Shown piece by piece: positions 34,959-44,584 of a DNA stretch of 64,000 nt (positions are counted from its first letter, which is position 1; every line of letters begins with the position of its first letter). The position numbers were made by a program, and so were the translations under genes. Source of the DNA: Okeania sp. KiyG1 (GTDB lineage Bacteria > Cyanobacteriota > Cyanobacteriia > Cyanobacteriales > Microcoleaceae); contig NZ_BLZO01000039.1 of assembly GCF_014132355.1 (NCBI RefSeq), positions 1-64,000 on the forward strand, in the 5' to 3' direction. The notes below the pieces were generated by a model. That model saw only the letters and a program-made list of their open reading frames with translations, was not told the DNA's origin and did no database searches.

Positions 34959-35966
34959 ATGGTTAAACAGCGCGTACTCTCTGGAGTTCAACCAACTGGA
35001 AACCTTCATATTGGAAATTATTTAGGTGCTATTCGCAACTGGGTGGAGGGTCAAAAAGAATATGATAATTTTTTCTGTGTAGTAGACTTACACGCTATTA
35101 CAGTACCACACAATCCAGCGACACTAACTACAGATACTTACACTATTGCAGCGTTATATTTAGCTTGTGGTATAGACCTGGATTGTTCTACCATATTCGT
35201 ACAATCTCATATTCCAGCTCATAGTGAATTGACATGGTTACTGAACTGTATTACTCCACTGAATTGGTTGACAGATATGATCCAATTTAAGGAAAAATCA
35301 GTTAAGCAAGGAGAAAATGTAGGTACAGGTTTATTAGATTATCCAGTTTTGATGGCTGCAGATATTTTACTTTATGATGCAGATAAGGTTCCTGTGGGAG
35401 AAGACCAAAAACAACACTTGGAGCTGACCCGCGATATTGCAGTTAGATTTAATCATCAGTTTGGTCAGGAGGAAAAGATACTAAAATTACCAGATCCTTT
35501 GATTAGAAAAGAGGGTGCGCGGGTAATGAGTTTGACAGATGGTACTAGCAAAATGTCTAAATCTGACCCTTCAGAATTGAGTAGAATTAGTTTATTAGAC
35601 CCACCAGATGTAATTACAAAAAAAATTAAACGTTGTAAAACAGACCCAGTTAAGGGTTTAGAATTTGATAATCCTGAGCGACCTGAATGCAATAATTTAT
35701 TAACCCTTTATCGATTATTTTCAGACAAAACAAAAGAAGAAGTAGCAGTAGAATGTCAGGATATGGGATGGGGACAATTTAAGCCTTTATTAACTGAGGC
35801 AACTATTGAAGCTTTGAAACCAATTCAAACAAAATATAAAGAAATAATGGACGATAAAGGTTATTTAGAATCTGTTTTAGCTGAAGGTAGACAAAAAGCA
35901 GGAGCAGTTGCTAATCAAACATTAGCAAAAGTGAAAGCAGCTTTAGGTTATTCTGTGCCAATTTAG
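34959..35966 (+). CDS. trpS: Tryptophanyl-tRNA synthetase
   Basis: A class I aminoacyl-tRNA synthetase charging tRNA-Trp. The ATP-binding signature is TGNLHIGNYLGAIRNW at residues about 12-27, and the second signature is KMSKSDPSELS near residue 198. Both are intact. The bacterial-type motif FVQSHIPAHSELTWLLNC and VGEDQKQHLELTRDIA are also present. At 335 residues it has the standard length. It is a single gene with heptamer repeats (AAAAGTC, AAAAGTT) starting directly after the stop. Confidence 0.97.
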   Translation: MVKQRVLSGVQPTGNLHIGNYLGAIRNWVEGQKEYDNFFCVVDLHAITVPHNPATLTTDTYTIAALYLACGIDLDCSTIFVQSHIPAHSELTWLLNCITPLNWLTDMIQFKEKSVKQGENVGTGLLDYPVLMAADILLYDADKVPVGEDQKQHLELTRDIAVRFNHQFGQEEKILKLPDPLIRKEGARVMSLTDGTSKMSKSDPSELSRISLLDPPDVITKKIKRCKTDPVKGLEFDNPERPECNNLLTLYRLFSDKTKEEVAVECQDMGWGQFKPLLTEATIEALKPIQTKYKEIMDDKGYLESVLAEGRQKAGAVANQTLAKVKAALGYSVPI

Positions 35967-36571
35967 AAGTCAAAAGTCAAAAGTCAAAAGTTAAAAGTTA
36001 AAAGTTAAAAGTTAAAAGTCAAGAGTAAGATTTTATCATCTCAAAACTTTGATGCGACAGTAATTTACCGAAAAATTGTGGTATAAAGCCTACCCTTTTA
36101 AGGGGATAAAAAGGAAAAATTTCATGATTAGTCAATCCTATCCGTGTTAAAGGAGAGGTAATTCTAAATTCTAAATTCTAAATTCTAAATTCTTGAAGGA
36201 AGTTATTTAACATTTAAAGGAGTGAAACTATTTGTGACATATTTAAAGTGAATTGGTATTAGAAGTTAACTACTCAGGTAAAGCTCAAATTAATAATTTA
36301 TTTTTTCCTAAATCACAATTATCCTAAACTGAAGTTAAATGGATTAACTTATTGTAAAAGTTATTTTAAAGTTGGATAATTATGTGTAAGTACAACGCGA
36401 AATTATAATTTGTTAACGAGCAACAAAAATGATATTTGTTCTACCATGATATATTCTGAAATTTCCGTTGTTAATCAAAGTAAATAGTAGTTAGTTAAAA
36501 AAGATTTTTATTTAATCTATCGAATAGTCTGAAAAAAATCAACAACTTAACCACAACTAAGTAATAAATAA
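35967..36571. repeat. Heptamers and a TTACCGAA-family repeat after trpS
   Basis: AAAAGTC then AAAAGTT units at 35968-36020. TTACCGAAAAATTG opens a repeat copy at about 36066 that runs through GCCTACCCTTTTAAGGGG to GGAGAGGTAATT (about 36162). AATTCTA heptamers follow to about 36193. The last 370 bp are AT-rich without a gene. Confidence 0.6.
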
Positions 36572-37456
36572 ATGAATAGATTTCGTAATGCAGTAAAATC
36601 GGGAGAATTTTTAGTAACTGCTGAAGTAGCACCACCAAAAGGAGCTGATCCCACTCACATGATTGAAATGGCCTCAACACTAAAAGGTCGAGTTCATGCT
36701 GTTAATGTAACAGATGGCAGTCGTGCTGTCTTGAGAATGTCTTCATTGGCAGCCTCAATTATCTTGAAAAATAATGGCATAGAGCCAATATGTCAAGTAG
36801 CTTGTCGCGATCGCAACCGTATTGGGTTACAAGCTGATCTAATGGGAGCTTCGGCATTAGGACTTAATAACATTTTAGCTCTTACTGGCGACCCTGTAAA
36901 GGCAGGGGATCATAAAAAGGCCAGGAGTGTGTTTGATATGGAGTCAGTGCGTTTATTACAAATGATTGCTAAATTAAACCAAGGGATAGATTGGAATGAG
37001 AAAGCTTTACCGGATGGAGCTACAGATTTATTTGTAGGTGCTGCTGTCGATCCTCAGTCCCCTAGTTGGTCTGGATTAAAAAAACGATTTGAGCGGAAAT
37101 TATTAGCAGGGTCTCAATTTTTTCAAAGTCAATTAATTTCTGATTTTGATAAGTTAGAAAAGTTTATGAATCAAATTGCAGTTGAGAGTAATAAGCCAAT
37201 TTTAGCTGGAATATTTTTACTTAAATCTGCAAAAAATGCTGCTTTTCTTAATAAGTATGTGCCTGGAATTGATATACCAGAACATATTATTAATCGTTTG
37301 GCAAAAGCTGAAAAACCTTTAGAGGAAGGAATTAAAATTGCTGCCGAACAAGTACAAATTGCTAGTAAGATTTGTCATGGAGTTCATTTGATGGCAATTA
37401 AACGAGAAGATTTAATTCCCAAAATATTAGATATGGCTGAAATTTCTCCTATTTAA
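36572..37456 (+). CDS. metF: Methylenetetrahydrofolate reductase (MetF family)
   Basis: The 294-residue protein is a TIM-barrel flavoprotein of the 5,10-methylenetetrahydrofolate reductase family, supplying methyl-THF for methionine synthesis. Visible family features are FLVTAEVAPPKGAD at the start (with the catalytic-region Glu), VNVTDGSRAVLRMSSLAASI, a long helix region, ILALTGDPVKAGDH near residue 107 and QFFQSQLISDFDKL, then KPILAGIFLLKS. It resembles the cyanobacterial type more than E. coli MetF. No operon partner is seen; the 3' side is a GGAAGAA heptamer run. Confidence 0.85.
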   Translation: MNRFRNAVKSGEFLVTAEVAPPKGADPTHMIEMASTLKGRVHAVNVTDGSRAVLRMSSLAASIILKNNGIEPICQVACRDRNRIGLQADLMGASALGLNNILALTGDPVKAGDHKKARSVFDMESVRLLQMIAKLNQGIDWNEKALPDGATDLFVGAAVDPQSPSWSGLKKRFERKLLAGSQFFQSQLISDFDKLEKFMNQIAVESNKPILAGIFLLKSAKNAAFLNKYVPGIDIPEHIINRLAKAEKPLEEGIKIAAEQVQIASKICHGVHLMAIKREDLIPKILDMAEISPI

Positions 37457-37802
37457 GGAAGAAGGAAGAAGGAAGAAGGAAGAAGGAAGAAGGAAGAAGG
37501 AGGAAGGAAGAAGGAGGAAGAAGGAAGTAAGTAGGAAGGAGGAAGGAATAAGAAAGGACTGAAAAAAATGGCGTTTTCATAGAAGAAGGAAGAAGGAAGG
37601 ACTAAAAAATATGGTTTTGTCTGAGTTTTAAGCTTTTGATACAGCAGATTACATCAAGGGTGAGGTACACTAATAGTGGGCAAGATGCCCCCACTGGGAA
37701 GATTTAATCATTAATATCTGTACTTCATATACAACCGAATCTGCTGTATGTCCTAACCTTTCTCTAATCATAAACCTGATAACTGATAACTGATAACTGA
37801 AT
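37457..37802. repeat. GGAAGAA heptamer run and a small hairpin
   Basis: Purine-only GGAAGAA units with AGGAGGAAG variants at 37457-37545 and again near 37580. A GTGGGCAAGATGCCC hairpin at about 37676. No gene seen. Confidence 0.6.
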
Positions 37803-38209
37803 TCAACCCTTATGAAAAAACTGCTTTAATATTTCAGTAGGTTTTCTATCCCAAGTATCAATATGCTCATAAATTAATCCATCTTGATTCAATTTATAAG
37901 TAGAATAACCATTAAAAAAAATTCTGGCTTGCCAAGGAACTCTTAATATTCCACGCACAGTCCAATTTGCCAAAATTATATTTTCTTCTGTTTGCTGAAC
38001 ATTGTGCAAATCAAAATAGAGTTCTGTGAAAAATAACCGACCATGAAAGCGCAAAGTCCAAAAAATAATTCGATAATTAAACTTCCACTTGAATGTATTA
38101 ACTGGGTCTTTAAAAAAATATTTTTAGTATAAATATCGTAGGAAATATCCTTTTCAAATAGAGTAGGTAAATCCAAATTTAGGGTATTAATAACTTGTTC
38201 AACTTTCAC
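37803..38209 (-). pseudogene. DUF2358 protein, single frameshift
   Basis: The 5' piece (MKVEQVINTLNLDLPTLFEK, then DISYDIYTKNI) and the 3' piece (RFHGRLFFTELYFDLHNVQQ, ...ANWTVRGILRVPWQARIFFN, ...IYEHIDTWDRKP) together are one DUF2358 protein, a cyanobacterial/plastid family of unknown role related in shape to NTF2-like folds. The frame slips by one base at about 38110-38125 in an A/T homopolymer stretch. There IYFKDPVNTFKWKFNYRIIF would be expected and FKDPVNTFKWKFNYRIIFW is found in the other frame. It is either a recent pseudogene or a sequencing error. Confidence 0.8.
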
Positions 38210-38371
38210 TATAATTTTCCTCAGAAAAAATTGACATATCTAGACTAGAGTTTACTTAATCTACTTAAAAAATAATCAGCGTAAGTTGAAATAGCAGTTT
38301 TATCTTTTCTTTTGCGGGTTTAATACCCCACCGTCAATGGGAATGCTTAAAATTGCTTGGGGTTAGGGATT

Positions 38372-38553
38372 ATATCAAATCCGTTGGCTTCAGAGTAATA
38401 TAATTCTGTCGATCGTCATACAATGGGTAAGGACGAATGGCCATTTACTAACGCAAAGCTGCTGCTAACGCCCCTACAATATAGGGCGAATGCCATTCGC
38501 CCCTACTCTTATCTTTAAAGACTGAATAACACCGATGCTACCGGATTTGATAT
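38372..38553. mobile_element. MITE with ATATCAAATCCG ends
   Basis: ATATCAAATCCG at left and CGGATTTGATAT at right, a perfect 12-bp inverted repeat, 182 bp long. Two GGCGAATGCCATTCGCC-type cores lie inside, one expanded by a small insertion. A sister copy (166 bp) is at 40601-40766 and shares CATACAATGGGTAAGG and AACACCGATGCTACCGG. Confidence 0.7.
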
Positions 38554-38595
38554 TATAAGACACGGAGTGGCCAATCGTTTACTATCCATAAGTAA

Positions 38596-38656
38596 TTTTC
38601 CCTTCTGCCTTCTGCCTTCTGCCTTCTGCCTTCTTCCTTCTTCCTTCTTCCTTCTT
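38596..38656. repeat. CTTCTGC / CTTCTTC heptamer run
   Basis: About four CTTCTGC units change to CTTCTTC units and run up to the stop of lpxD. It shows how one heptamer family drifts into another within a single run. Confidence 0.75.
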
Positions 38657-39709
38657 CTAATAAGAACTAATATTCAAAATTCGTTTAATCTGTTTCACAT
38701 ATTGATAAATTTCAGGTAAACGTTTATAAATAGCAGACGCTTTTAAATAAATCTTATAAGGAACAGCAGGACTACTAGAAACAATTTCTCCAGCAGCAAC
38801 ATCATTATGAACACCCGCTTGAGCAGTAGCGATCGCTCCATCTCCAATTTTTGCCTGATTAGCAATACCCACTTGACCTGCCAAAATCACATTATCACCA
38901 AGTTTCACCCCACCAGCTAAACCAACTTGAGCGGCCAAAGCACAGTTTTTCCCAATTTGACAACCATGACCGACCTGCACTAAATTATCCAACTTTGTAT
39001 TTTTGCCAATTCTAGTTTCTCCCACTGCGGGGCGATCGATAGTAGTATTACCACCAACTTCAACCCCATCTTCCAAAACCACTCTGCCAGACTGTTCCAT
39101 TTTATACCAACCCTCTTGAGTAGGCACAAAACCAAAACCTTCTCCACCAATAACCGCTCCACTATGAATCACACAACCATTACCAATCTGACTACGTTCA
39201 TGAATCGAACAGTTGGCGTGTAAAACAGAATTATCTCCTATTTCTACATCTGGATAAATTACTACATTTGGATAAATACAAACATTGTCCCCAATTTTTA
39301 CCCCCGCATCAACCACAACATGAGCGCCAAGATAAACATTTTTTCCTATTTCCGCTGTTGAGTGAATAACAGCAGTGCTATGAATTTCTCGAATAGGTTG
39401 AAAAGGTTGATAAAAAAGAGCGATCGCCTTGGCAAATAATAATCTCGGTTCTTTTCCAGCTACCCACTCAATACCACGTTCGCTTGCCTGGGTTTGCAGA
39501 GTCTCATCCATGGGCAAAATCAAAGCACTAGCATTTGTCGTGCCTAAATAACTGGCAAATTTTGCTCCTTCTATATAACTAAGAGTACCTACTACTGCTT
39601 CATCCACTGGGGCCACACCTGTAATATCTGGGGCCACACCATTAGTTTTTTCTAGACTACTAGCGATCGCCTCACAACCAAGTTTATTTACAAGTTCCCT
39701 AAATTTCAT
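38657..39709 (-). CDS. lpxD: UDP-3-O-acylglucosamine N-acyltransferase LpxD
   Basis: LpxD adds the second acyl chain in lipid A synthesis. The 350-residue protein has the N-terminal uridine-binding domain (about 1-110; ITGVAPVDEAVVGTLSYIEG). A left-handed beta-helix of hexapeptide repeats (about 115-310) follows: IGKNVYLGAHVVVDAGVKIG, IGDNSVLHANCSIHERSQIG and so on. The active-site histidine region is KLDNLVQVGHGCQIGKNCAL, and the helical C-terminus is YKIYLKASAIYKRLPEIYQY. The usual cyanobacterial neighbours lpxC/fabZ/lpxA are not in the window. Confidence 0.95.
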   Translation of the reverse strand: MKFRELVNKLGCEAIASSLEKTNGVAPDITGVAPVDEAVVGTLSYIEGAKFASYLGTTNASALILPMDETLQTQASERGIEWVAGKEPRLLFAKAIALFYQPFQPIREIHSTAVIHSTAEIGKNVYLGAHVVVDAGVKIGDNVCIYPNVVIYPDVEIGDNSVLHANCSIHERSQIGNGCVIHSGAVIGGEGFGFVPTQEGWYKMEQSGRVVLEDGVEVGGNTTIDRPAVGETRIGKNTKLDNLVQVGHGCQIGKNCALAAQVGLAGGVKLGDNVILAGQVGIANQAKIGDGAIATAQAGVHNDVAAGEIVSSSPAVPYKIYLKASAIYKRLPEIYQYVKQIKRILNISSY

Positions 39710-39860
39710 AACTTCCCACTCGTAGCAAATACCCTTGAACTAATACCATTTTCCTGCAAAAAAATAAACCCAAATCCATCGTTGTTAATCAACCGGAGAT
39801 TTGGATTAAATATTCTTATCAAGACAAAATACTCGAAAGCTAATTTTGCCTAAGTCTAAT

Positions 39861-40181
39861 TTACTTGACAGAAACAGCATCTACATCAACTGTGGTATCA
39901 GTAGTAGTTGAATCTTTATCATTAATATCAGGTGCAACTGCTACATCTTTTTTACCCCGACGTAACTTTATAAATTCAACTGCCATCTGAGAAACTTCTG
40001 CCACTAAGAGAGTTACAATAGCAATATCATCGATTTGTCCTGCAATTGGGATAAAATCGGGAGAGATGTCAAAAGGACTCAATACATAAGCCAATGTTCC
40101 AGCAATAATCCACCAACGATACTTAGGATTACGGATAGTATTGCGATACCAAGTATATAGAGATTGAATGGAAAAACTCAT
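39861..40181 (-). CDS. DUF1232 (YkvA-like) membrane protein
   Basis: A 106-residue protein with the DUF1232 signature LAYVLSPFDISPDFIPIAGQIDD at residues about 30-52 (Y-x-L-S-P-x-D-x-x-P-D-x-x-P-x-x-G-x-x-D-D), preceded by WWIIAGTL and followed by the hydrophobic helix IAIVTLLVAEVSQMAV. Its role is unknown; the family is common in bacteria and thought to be membrane-associated. The C-terminal 25 residues are Asp/Thr-rich and probably disordered. It is the neighbour of lpxD on the same strand, 150 bp upstream, so co-transcription is possible. Confidence 0.85.
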   Translation of the reverse strand: MSFSIQSLYTWYRNTIRNPKYRWWIIAGTLAYVLSPFDISPDFIPIAGQIDDIAIVTLLVAEVSQMAVEFIKLRRGKKDVAVAPDINDKDSTTTDTTVDVDAVSVK

Positions 40182-40600
40182 TTAATTATCCTTAAACTTA
40201 AAACTTACTTACATTTTTAATAATGGCAGAATTTAAAGCAGTATCGCAGTGTCAGTATCCACCATAGTTTTTACAGAAATTTCTACACTTAAAATTAAGG
40301 AATGAGGAATACCTGGCACGGGAGTAAGATGCTCCCACTACCGTGCCTCTTCAAGAATTTAGAATTTAGAATTTAGAATTTAGAATTTAGAATTTAGAAT
40401 TACCTCTCCTTGAAAAGAAGAGGATTGACTAATCATGAAAATTTTTATTTATTATCCCCTGAAAAGGGGAGGCGCATACCCACAATATTTCGGTAATACC
40501 ATTTCACTAAAGTCAGAAGTCAAAAGTCAAAAGTGGTATTTTAGGTACTTAAAACCTCTACTCTACAGTAATTTCAGCTTATTATTTGAATTCATCAGTT
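40182..40600. repeat. TTTAGAA heptamers and a dispersed repeat
   Basis: GGGAGTAAGATGCTCCC hairpin at about 40319, TTTAGAA heptamers at 40356-40400, then a reverse TTACCGAA-family copy (AATTACCTCTCC to ATTTCGGTAA) to about 40497. AAAAGTC heptamers near 40518. No gene seen. Confidence 0.55.
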
Positions 40601-40766
40601 ATATCAAATCTGTTGGCTAGGGTTCCCGAGAAATCGGAGTAATATAATTCAGTTGCTCGTCATACAATGGGTAAGGGCGAATGGCCATTCGCCCCTACAA
40701 TATAGGGCGAATGCCATTCTCTTATCTTTAAATACTGAATAACACCGATGCTACCGGATTTGATAT
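40601..40766. mobile_element. MITE with ATATCAAATC ends, second copy
   Basis: ATATCAAATCTG to CCGGATTTGATAT, 166 bp, matching 38372-38553. It contains both GGGCGAATGGCCATTCGCCC and a truncated GCGAATGCCATTC core. Confidence 0.7.
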
Positions 40767-40828
40767 TACTAACTATTTGTGACATTTTTTACAGCCGTTT
40801 TTATTTGTATAGACCACAGTAGGGGCGA

Positions 40829-41287
40829 ATGGCATTCGCCCTCAAATGGCATTCGCCCTCAAATGGCATTCGCCCTCAAATGGCATTCGCCCTCAAATGG
40901 CATTCGCCCTCAAATGGCATTCGCCCTCAAATGGCATTCGCCCTCAAATGGCATTCGCCCTCAAATGGCATTCGCCCTCAAATGGCATTCGCCCTCAAAT
41001 GGCATTCGCCCTCAAATGGCATTCGCCCTCAAATGGCATTCGCCCTCAAATGGCATTCGCCCTCAAATGGCATTCGCCCTCAAATGGCATTCGCCCTCAA
41101 ATGGCATTCGCCCTCAAATGGCATTCGCCCTCAAATGGCATTCGCCCTCAAATGGCATTCGCCCTCAAATGGCATTCGCCCTCAAATGGCATTCGCCCTC
41201 AAATGGCATTCGCCCTCAAATGGCATTCGCCCTCAAATGGCATTCGCCCTCAAATGGCATTCGCCCTCAAATGGCATTCACCCTCAC
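40829..41287. repeat. 17-bp tandem array, 27 units
   Basis: ATGGCATTCGCCCTCAA is repeated head to tail from 40829; ATG positions fall every 17 bases up to 41271. The first 26 units appear identical and the 27th is changed (ATGGCATTCACCCTCAC). Because 17 is not a multiple of three, all three forward frames are open and encode the same cycling peptide, so the long open frames are artefacts. The left flank (40790-40828) is the end of an ACAGCGG-type MITE, and the right flank (about 41288-41316) is the end of a MITE-1 (CTGCGTAAGTCCCGG). Confidence 0.95.
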
Positions 41288-41534
41288 TGGATTTAGTGTC
41301 TCTGCGTAAGTCCCGGTGATAACAAACATTGCTGGGCAATTCACGACCATTACAATGCAATACTACCTAACTATTATCTCAGTAAAAAATTATCCTCACT
41401 TAAAGATGCTGTATTGAGCAGTTTTGCGAATCGACCACCTCCGCCAAATCCTGCTTCACTGCCATTGGGGTTGTAGAATAAGTTTCCATTTTCAGTATTG
41501 TACACAATAAAAGCATTGGCAGTTCTGGCGTCTC

Positions 41535-41747
41535 GATTACCGAAAAATTGTGGTTTAAATCCTCCCCTTTTAAGGGGATAATAAGCGGTCGTTTGCGGAG
41601 CAGTCCGTTAGGATGGGATGGCGAGGAAACCTGCGCCATATCCAATCGACCAAGAGAAGAAAAATTTTCATGAATTTGTCAATCCTATCCGTTTCAAGGA
41701 GAGGTAATTATTCATTATTCATTATTAATTATTAATTATTAATTGTT
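41535..41747. mobile_element. TTACCGAA-family repeat inserted in the RTX gene
   Basis: Begins ATTACCGAAAAATTGTGG and ends GGAGAGGTAATTATTC plus ATTATTA heptamers. It divides the coding sequence between FETVTL and GNRDARTANAF. The intact RTX protein at 54.8 kb has no such interruption, which shows that this dispersed repeat has moved into a gene. Confidence 0.75.
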
Positions 41748-42352
41748 GAAGAGTCACTGTCTCAAATTCAGTATCAATACTAAACCCAGTTCCACTGTCA
41801 CTCATCAGTGCGGTGAAAGTTCTTTTATCCAGAAGAATCAAATCTTGTCCGGGAACGAAGTCTGTAATTTTATCTATTCCTAAATCTTCAGGATTAAACT
41901 CTTTGTTGGTGTTGAAAATAAAGCGGTCAATACTACCTCCTCCAGTGAGAACATCATTTCCGCTACCACCATTGAGGCGATCGCGACCAATACCACCATT
42001 AAGGGTATCATCACCACTACCTCCAAGGAGACGGTCATTACCACGACGACCAATCAAAAGGTCATTACCAGATGTACCAAACAGACGGTCGTTGCCTATA
42101 CCACCATTAAGAGTATCATTACCCTGACCACCATTCAAGCGGTCTGCACCTCCTCCTCCTAGGAGATTATCCTCGCCACTGCCACCCCTGAGTGTGTCGT
42201 TTCCTCCTCCACTACTTAATGTATCGTCACCTGCTTCTCCATTCAGCACATCGTTGTCTGCACCACCATTAATTTCATCGTCAGTAACTTCATCAATGAG
42301 GTAGAGACCTGCATCCCAAGTCAAATCAGTTTGCTCGTCAACTAAGGTGATA

Positions 42353-42479
42353 AACCTATCCCACTATTTTAAAAAAATTAAGCTTTTTAAGTAAAATATG
42401 CTTAAAAAGCTTAATTTTTCGCTTTTAATTATCAAAATTTTTAGGGTTTTTAGCAAAAATATTATTAGTGGGATAGGTT
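42353..42479. mobile_element. 127-bp MITE with AACCTATCCCACTA ends inside the RTX gene
   Basis: AACCTATCCCACTA at left and TAGTGGGATAGGTT at right form a perfect 14-bp inverted repeat. The interior has an AT-rich inverted pair (TTAAGCTTTTTAAG and CTTAAAAAGCTTAA). It splits the coding sequence between TTGRTTS and TLVDEQTDLTWDAG and introduces stops. Confidence 0.85.
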
Positions 42480-44158
42480 CATGGAAGTAGTACGACCTGT
42501 GGTGGGGTCTACATCGCTATCTAGATTGTCATTTGTTCCTTCATTTTGAGGACTGAAGGTTACGCCTTCAGGTGCGATAAATTCTAGGAAGTATTCCCCT
42601 GGAGGAATGTCTGTGAAACTGTAGGAACCAGAGTCAATAGTTGTGGTTGTGTCAACTAAGTTTTCATCGCGGTCATAGAGATTTACTGTAATATCTGCTA
42701 GACCTGCTTCGTTTTGGTCTTGAATACCGTCAACATTACTGTCTAACCAAACAAAGTCACCGATGGTTGCCTCTGGGGGAAGAGTAACAACTTCATCTAT
42801 AATAAAGTTGGCAAATTCTGTATCTGTGCCAGAATTTCCTGCTTCGTCTTGGATAGTTGTGGTATTAATTCCTAAACTTTAGTTACCAAAGGTTTTGGTT
42901 AAATTTCTCAGTTTCTGAATTCGGTAGGTGTTATCAGAAATATTTTTGATGGTAATTCCATCGGTTGAGACTGTTTCACCATCGCGGGTGAGGGTAATGT
43001 CGCTGTTGTCAAAGGTTGTAATGTCGATGGCTTCTGAAAAACGGACATCGATAAATCTTACGGGGTCTGTAGTTAGGGTTTCTGGAACGTTGGAGAATTC
43101 TAGGATGGTAGGTGCGGTAACATCGGCGAATAGTTCGAGAGTTCCTGTTGTCGAATTTCCTGCTCGATCGGCGATCGCTATTTCTACTGTGCGAGACCCT
43201 ACTCCAGAAAGTTCTATATTTCCAGTGAAGTTTGTTCCTGTTACTGTTGCTTGACCGAGGGAGTCTCCTGTGGTTATGTCTGTGAAAGAAACTTGCAGAT
43301 TTTCTTCTGGTAAGTCTCCTGCAATGGTAATATTGTTGCTGGTAATACTGAATTCTCCATAGTTGATGTCATCCTGGGTTGAGTCGGATGGATCGTTGCT
43401 AGAACCATTAACTTGAATGTTAGTTGCAGCTAGAGGTGCAATTGTATCTAGTTCCCAACTGGTAGACAAATTGTCAGCTATTGAGTTACCCGCGCTGTCT
43501 GTAATTCCCGAACCATTGACTGTTAGGGTATATTCCCCATCTTCAGTTTGGAAGGGGATTAAGCCTTTGATGACGTAAGTTGTTTCATCTTGTTCCTCAA
43601 TTTCTATATTTTCTGTGATTAGATTTTCACCGCCATCAACTGTGAGGGTAATATCTTGGAAATTGAAAGATTCGGGAGCGATCGCCTGGTCAAAGGTGAC
43701 AGTTATACTGGGATTAGGAATATTACGAACGCTAGTAATTTCATCAATTCCGGTCAAGGTGGGTACGTTGTTGTCTAGTTCCCAGGTGAACCCTTTTCCA
43801 CCGACTCCGTTATTGCCGTCTATGTCTTGAACGTTATTAGCGGCAACAATGAGTTCGTATTCGCCTTCGGTATTACTTAAGTTTGCTATGTTGGCAACTT
43901 CGTAGGTGAGGTCATCCAGTTGGGTTACAGTAACTGTGTCATTTATCAGGTTCCCGCCGTCATTGCGAGTTAGGGTGATATCTTGATAGCAGAGCGTGTT
44001 AATACTGCTTCTTGGTCGATTTCAATGCGGACTTGGGCGCAGACTCCATCGCTGTCGTTGTCTAGAGCAACTTGAAGCTCTTCCGCAATCGCCAAAGTTG
44101 CTTCTCTGAGGTCGTCAAATCTTTCTGCTTGAGTTTGTTCGATAGCTGTATCCAGTGT

Positions 44159-44584
44159 TTACAATTACTTCGCTAAAATTTTGCACAACTTTTCTCTCTA
44201 GGGCTGATATACAAATGTAGGCTAGTTCAAATTTAATTTTGCACGATTTTTTTCTCCAGGACTGATATATAAATGTAGACTTGTTCAACCAAATATCCAA
44301 ACTCATTATCAACTGATTTATCCATAGGGGATCAACATCGTATTTGAGTTAGTGATTTTACAACCGTAGGACTACTTAAGCCAGATTCTTGTTCTCTAGT
44401 TTGTCTAGTTATATGTAAATAACAAGATGTCTGCTCCTATGATGGTATCGATAGTGACCCATCCGGTCATTGTCAAGGGCGATCGCTCTTTTCTGCATAT
44501 ACTCTGCTGCTACTGACGATTATGGTGAATCAATGCAGGGCAGAGAATTGGTTTGTAATCCTTTGAAATTGAGAAAAAATCACC
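44159..44584. repeat. Tandem pair of about 65 bp, upstream of the protease gene
   Basis: GGGCTGATATACAAATGTAG and GGACTGATATATAAATGTAG start two related units (about 44200 and 44262), each with TTTTGCAC before it. The rest of the gap up to 44584 shows no gene. Confidence 0.5.

Larger units (their letters stand above)
41374..44158 (-). pseudogene. Large RTX/SdrD-type exoprotein gene, broken
   Basis: Minus-strand pieces in order: DNDSDGVCAQVRIEIDQEAV (about 44060), Ig-like/adhesin repeats (43985-42879, SITVTFDQAIAPESFNFQDI and further VxFSEAID units), and an SdrD B-like domain (42870-42483, IGDFVWLDSNVDGIQDQNEA). Next comes an RTX domain with GGxGxDxL nonapeptides (about 42300-41890, GGSGEDNLLGGGGADRLNGG), then a C-terminal segment (41535-41374, IVYNTENGNLFYNPNGSEAG). 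Breaks: a frame change near 43985, a frame/stop change at about 42878, a MITE at 42353-42479 and a repeat insertion at about 41535-41747. When intact it would have been a secreted calcium-binding surface protein. The 5' end was not found. Confidence 0.85.

Noticed and set aside
40829-41309. Three overlapping long open frames, possible repeat protein
   Set aside because: The unit is 17 bp, so all frames are open automatically and give one cycling peptide; it is an expanded non-coding palindrome.
41813-42127. Plus-strand open frame of 104 residues, Arg/Pro/Ser-rich
   Set aside because: Antisense shadow of the RTX nonapeptide region in the minus-strand pseudogene.
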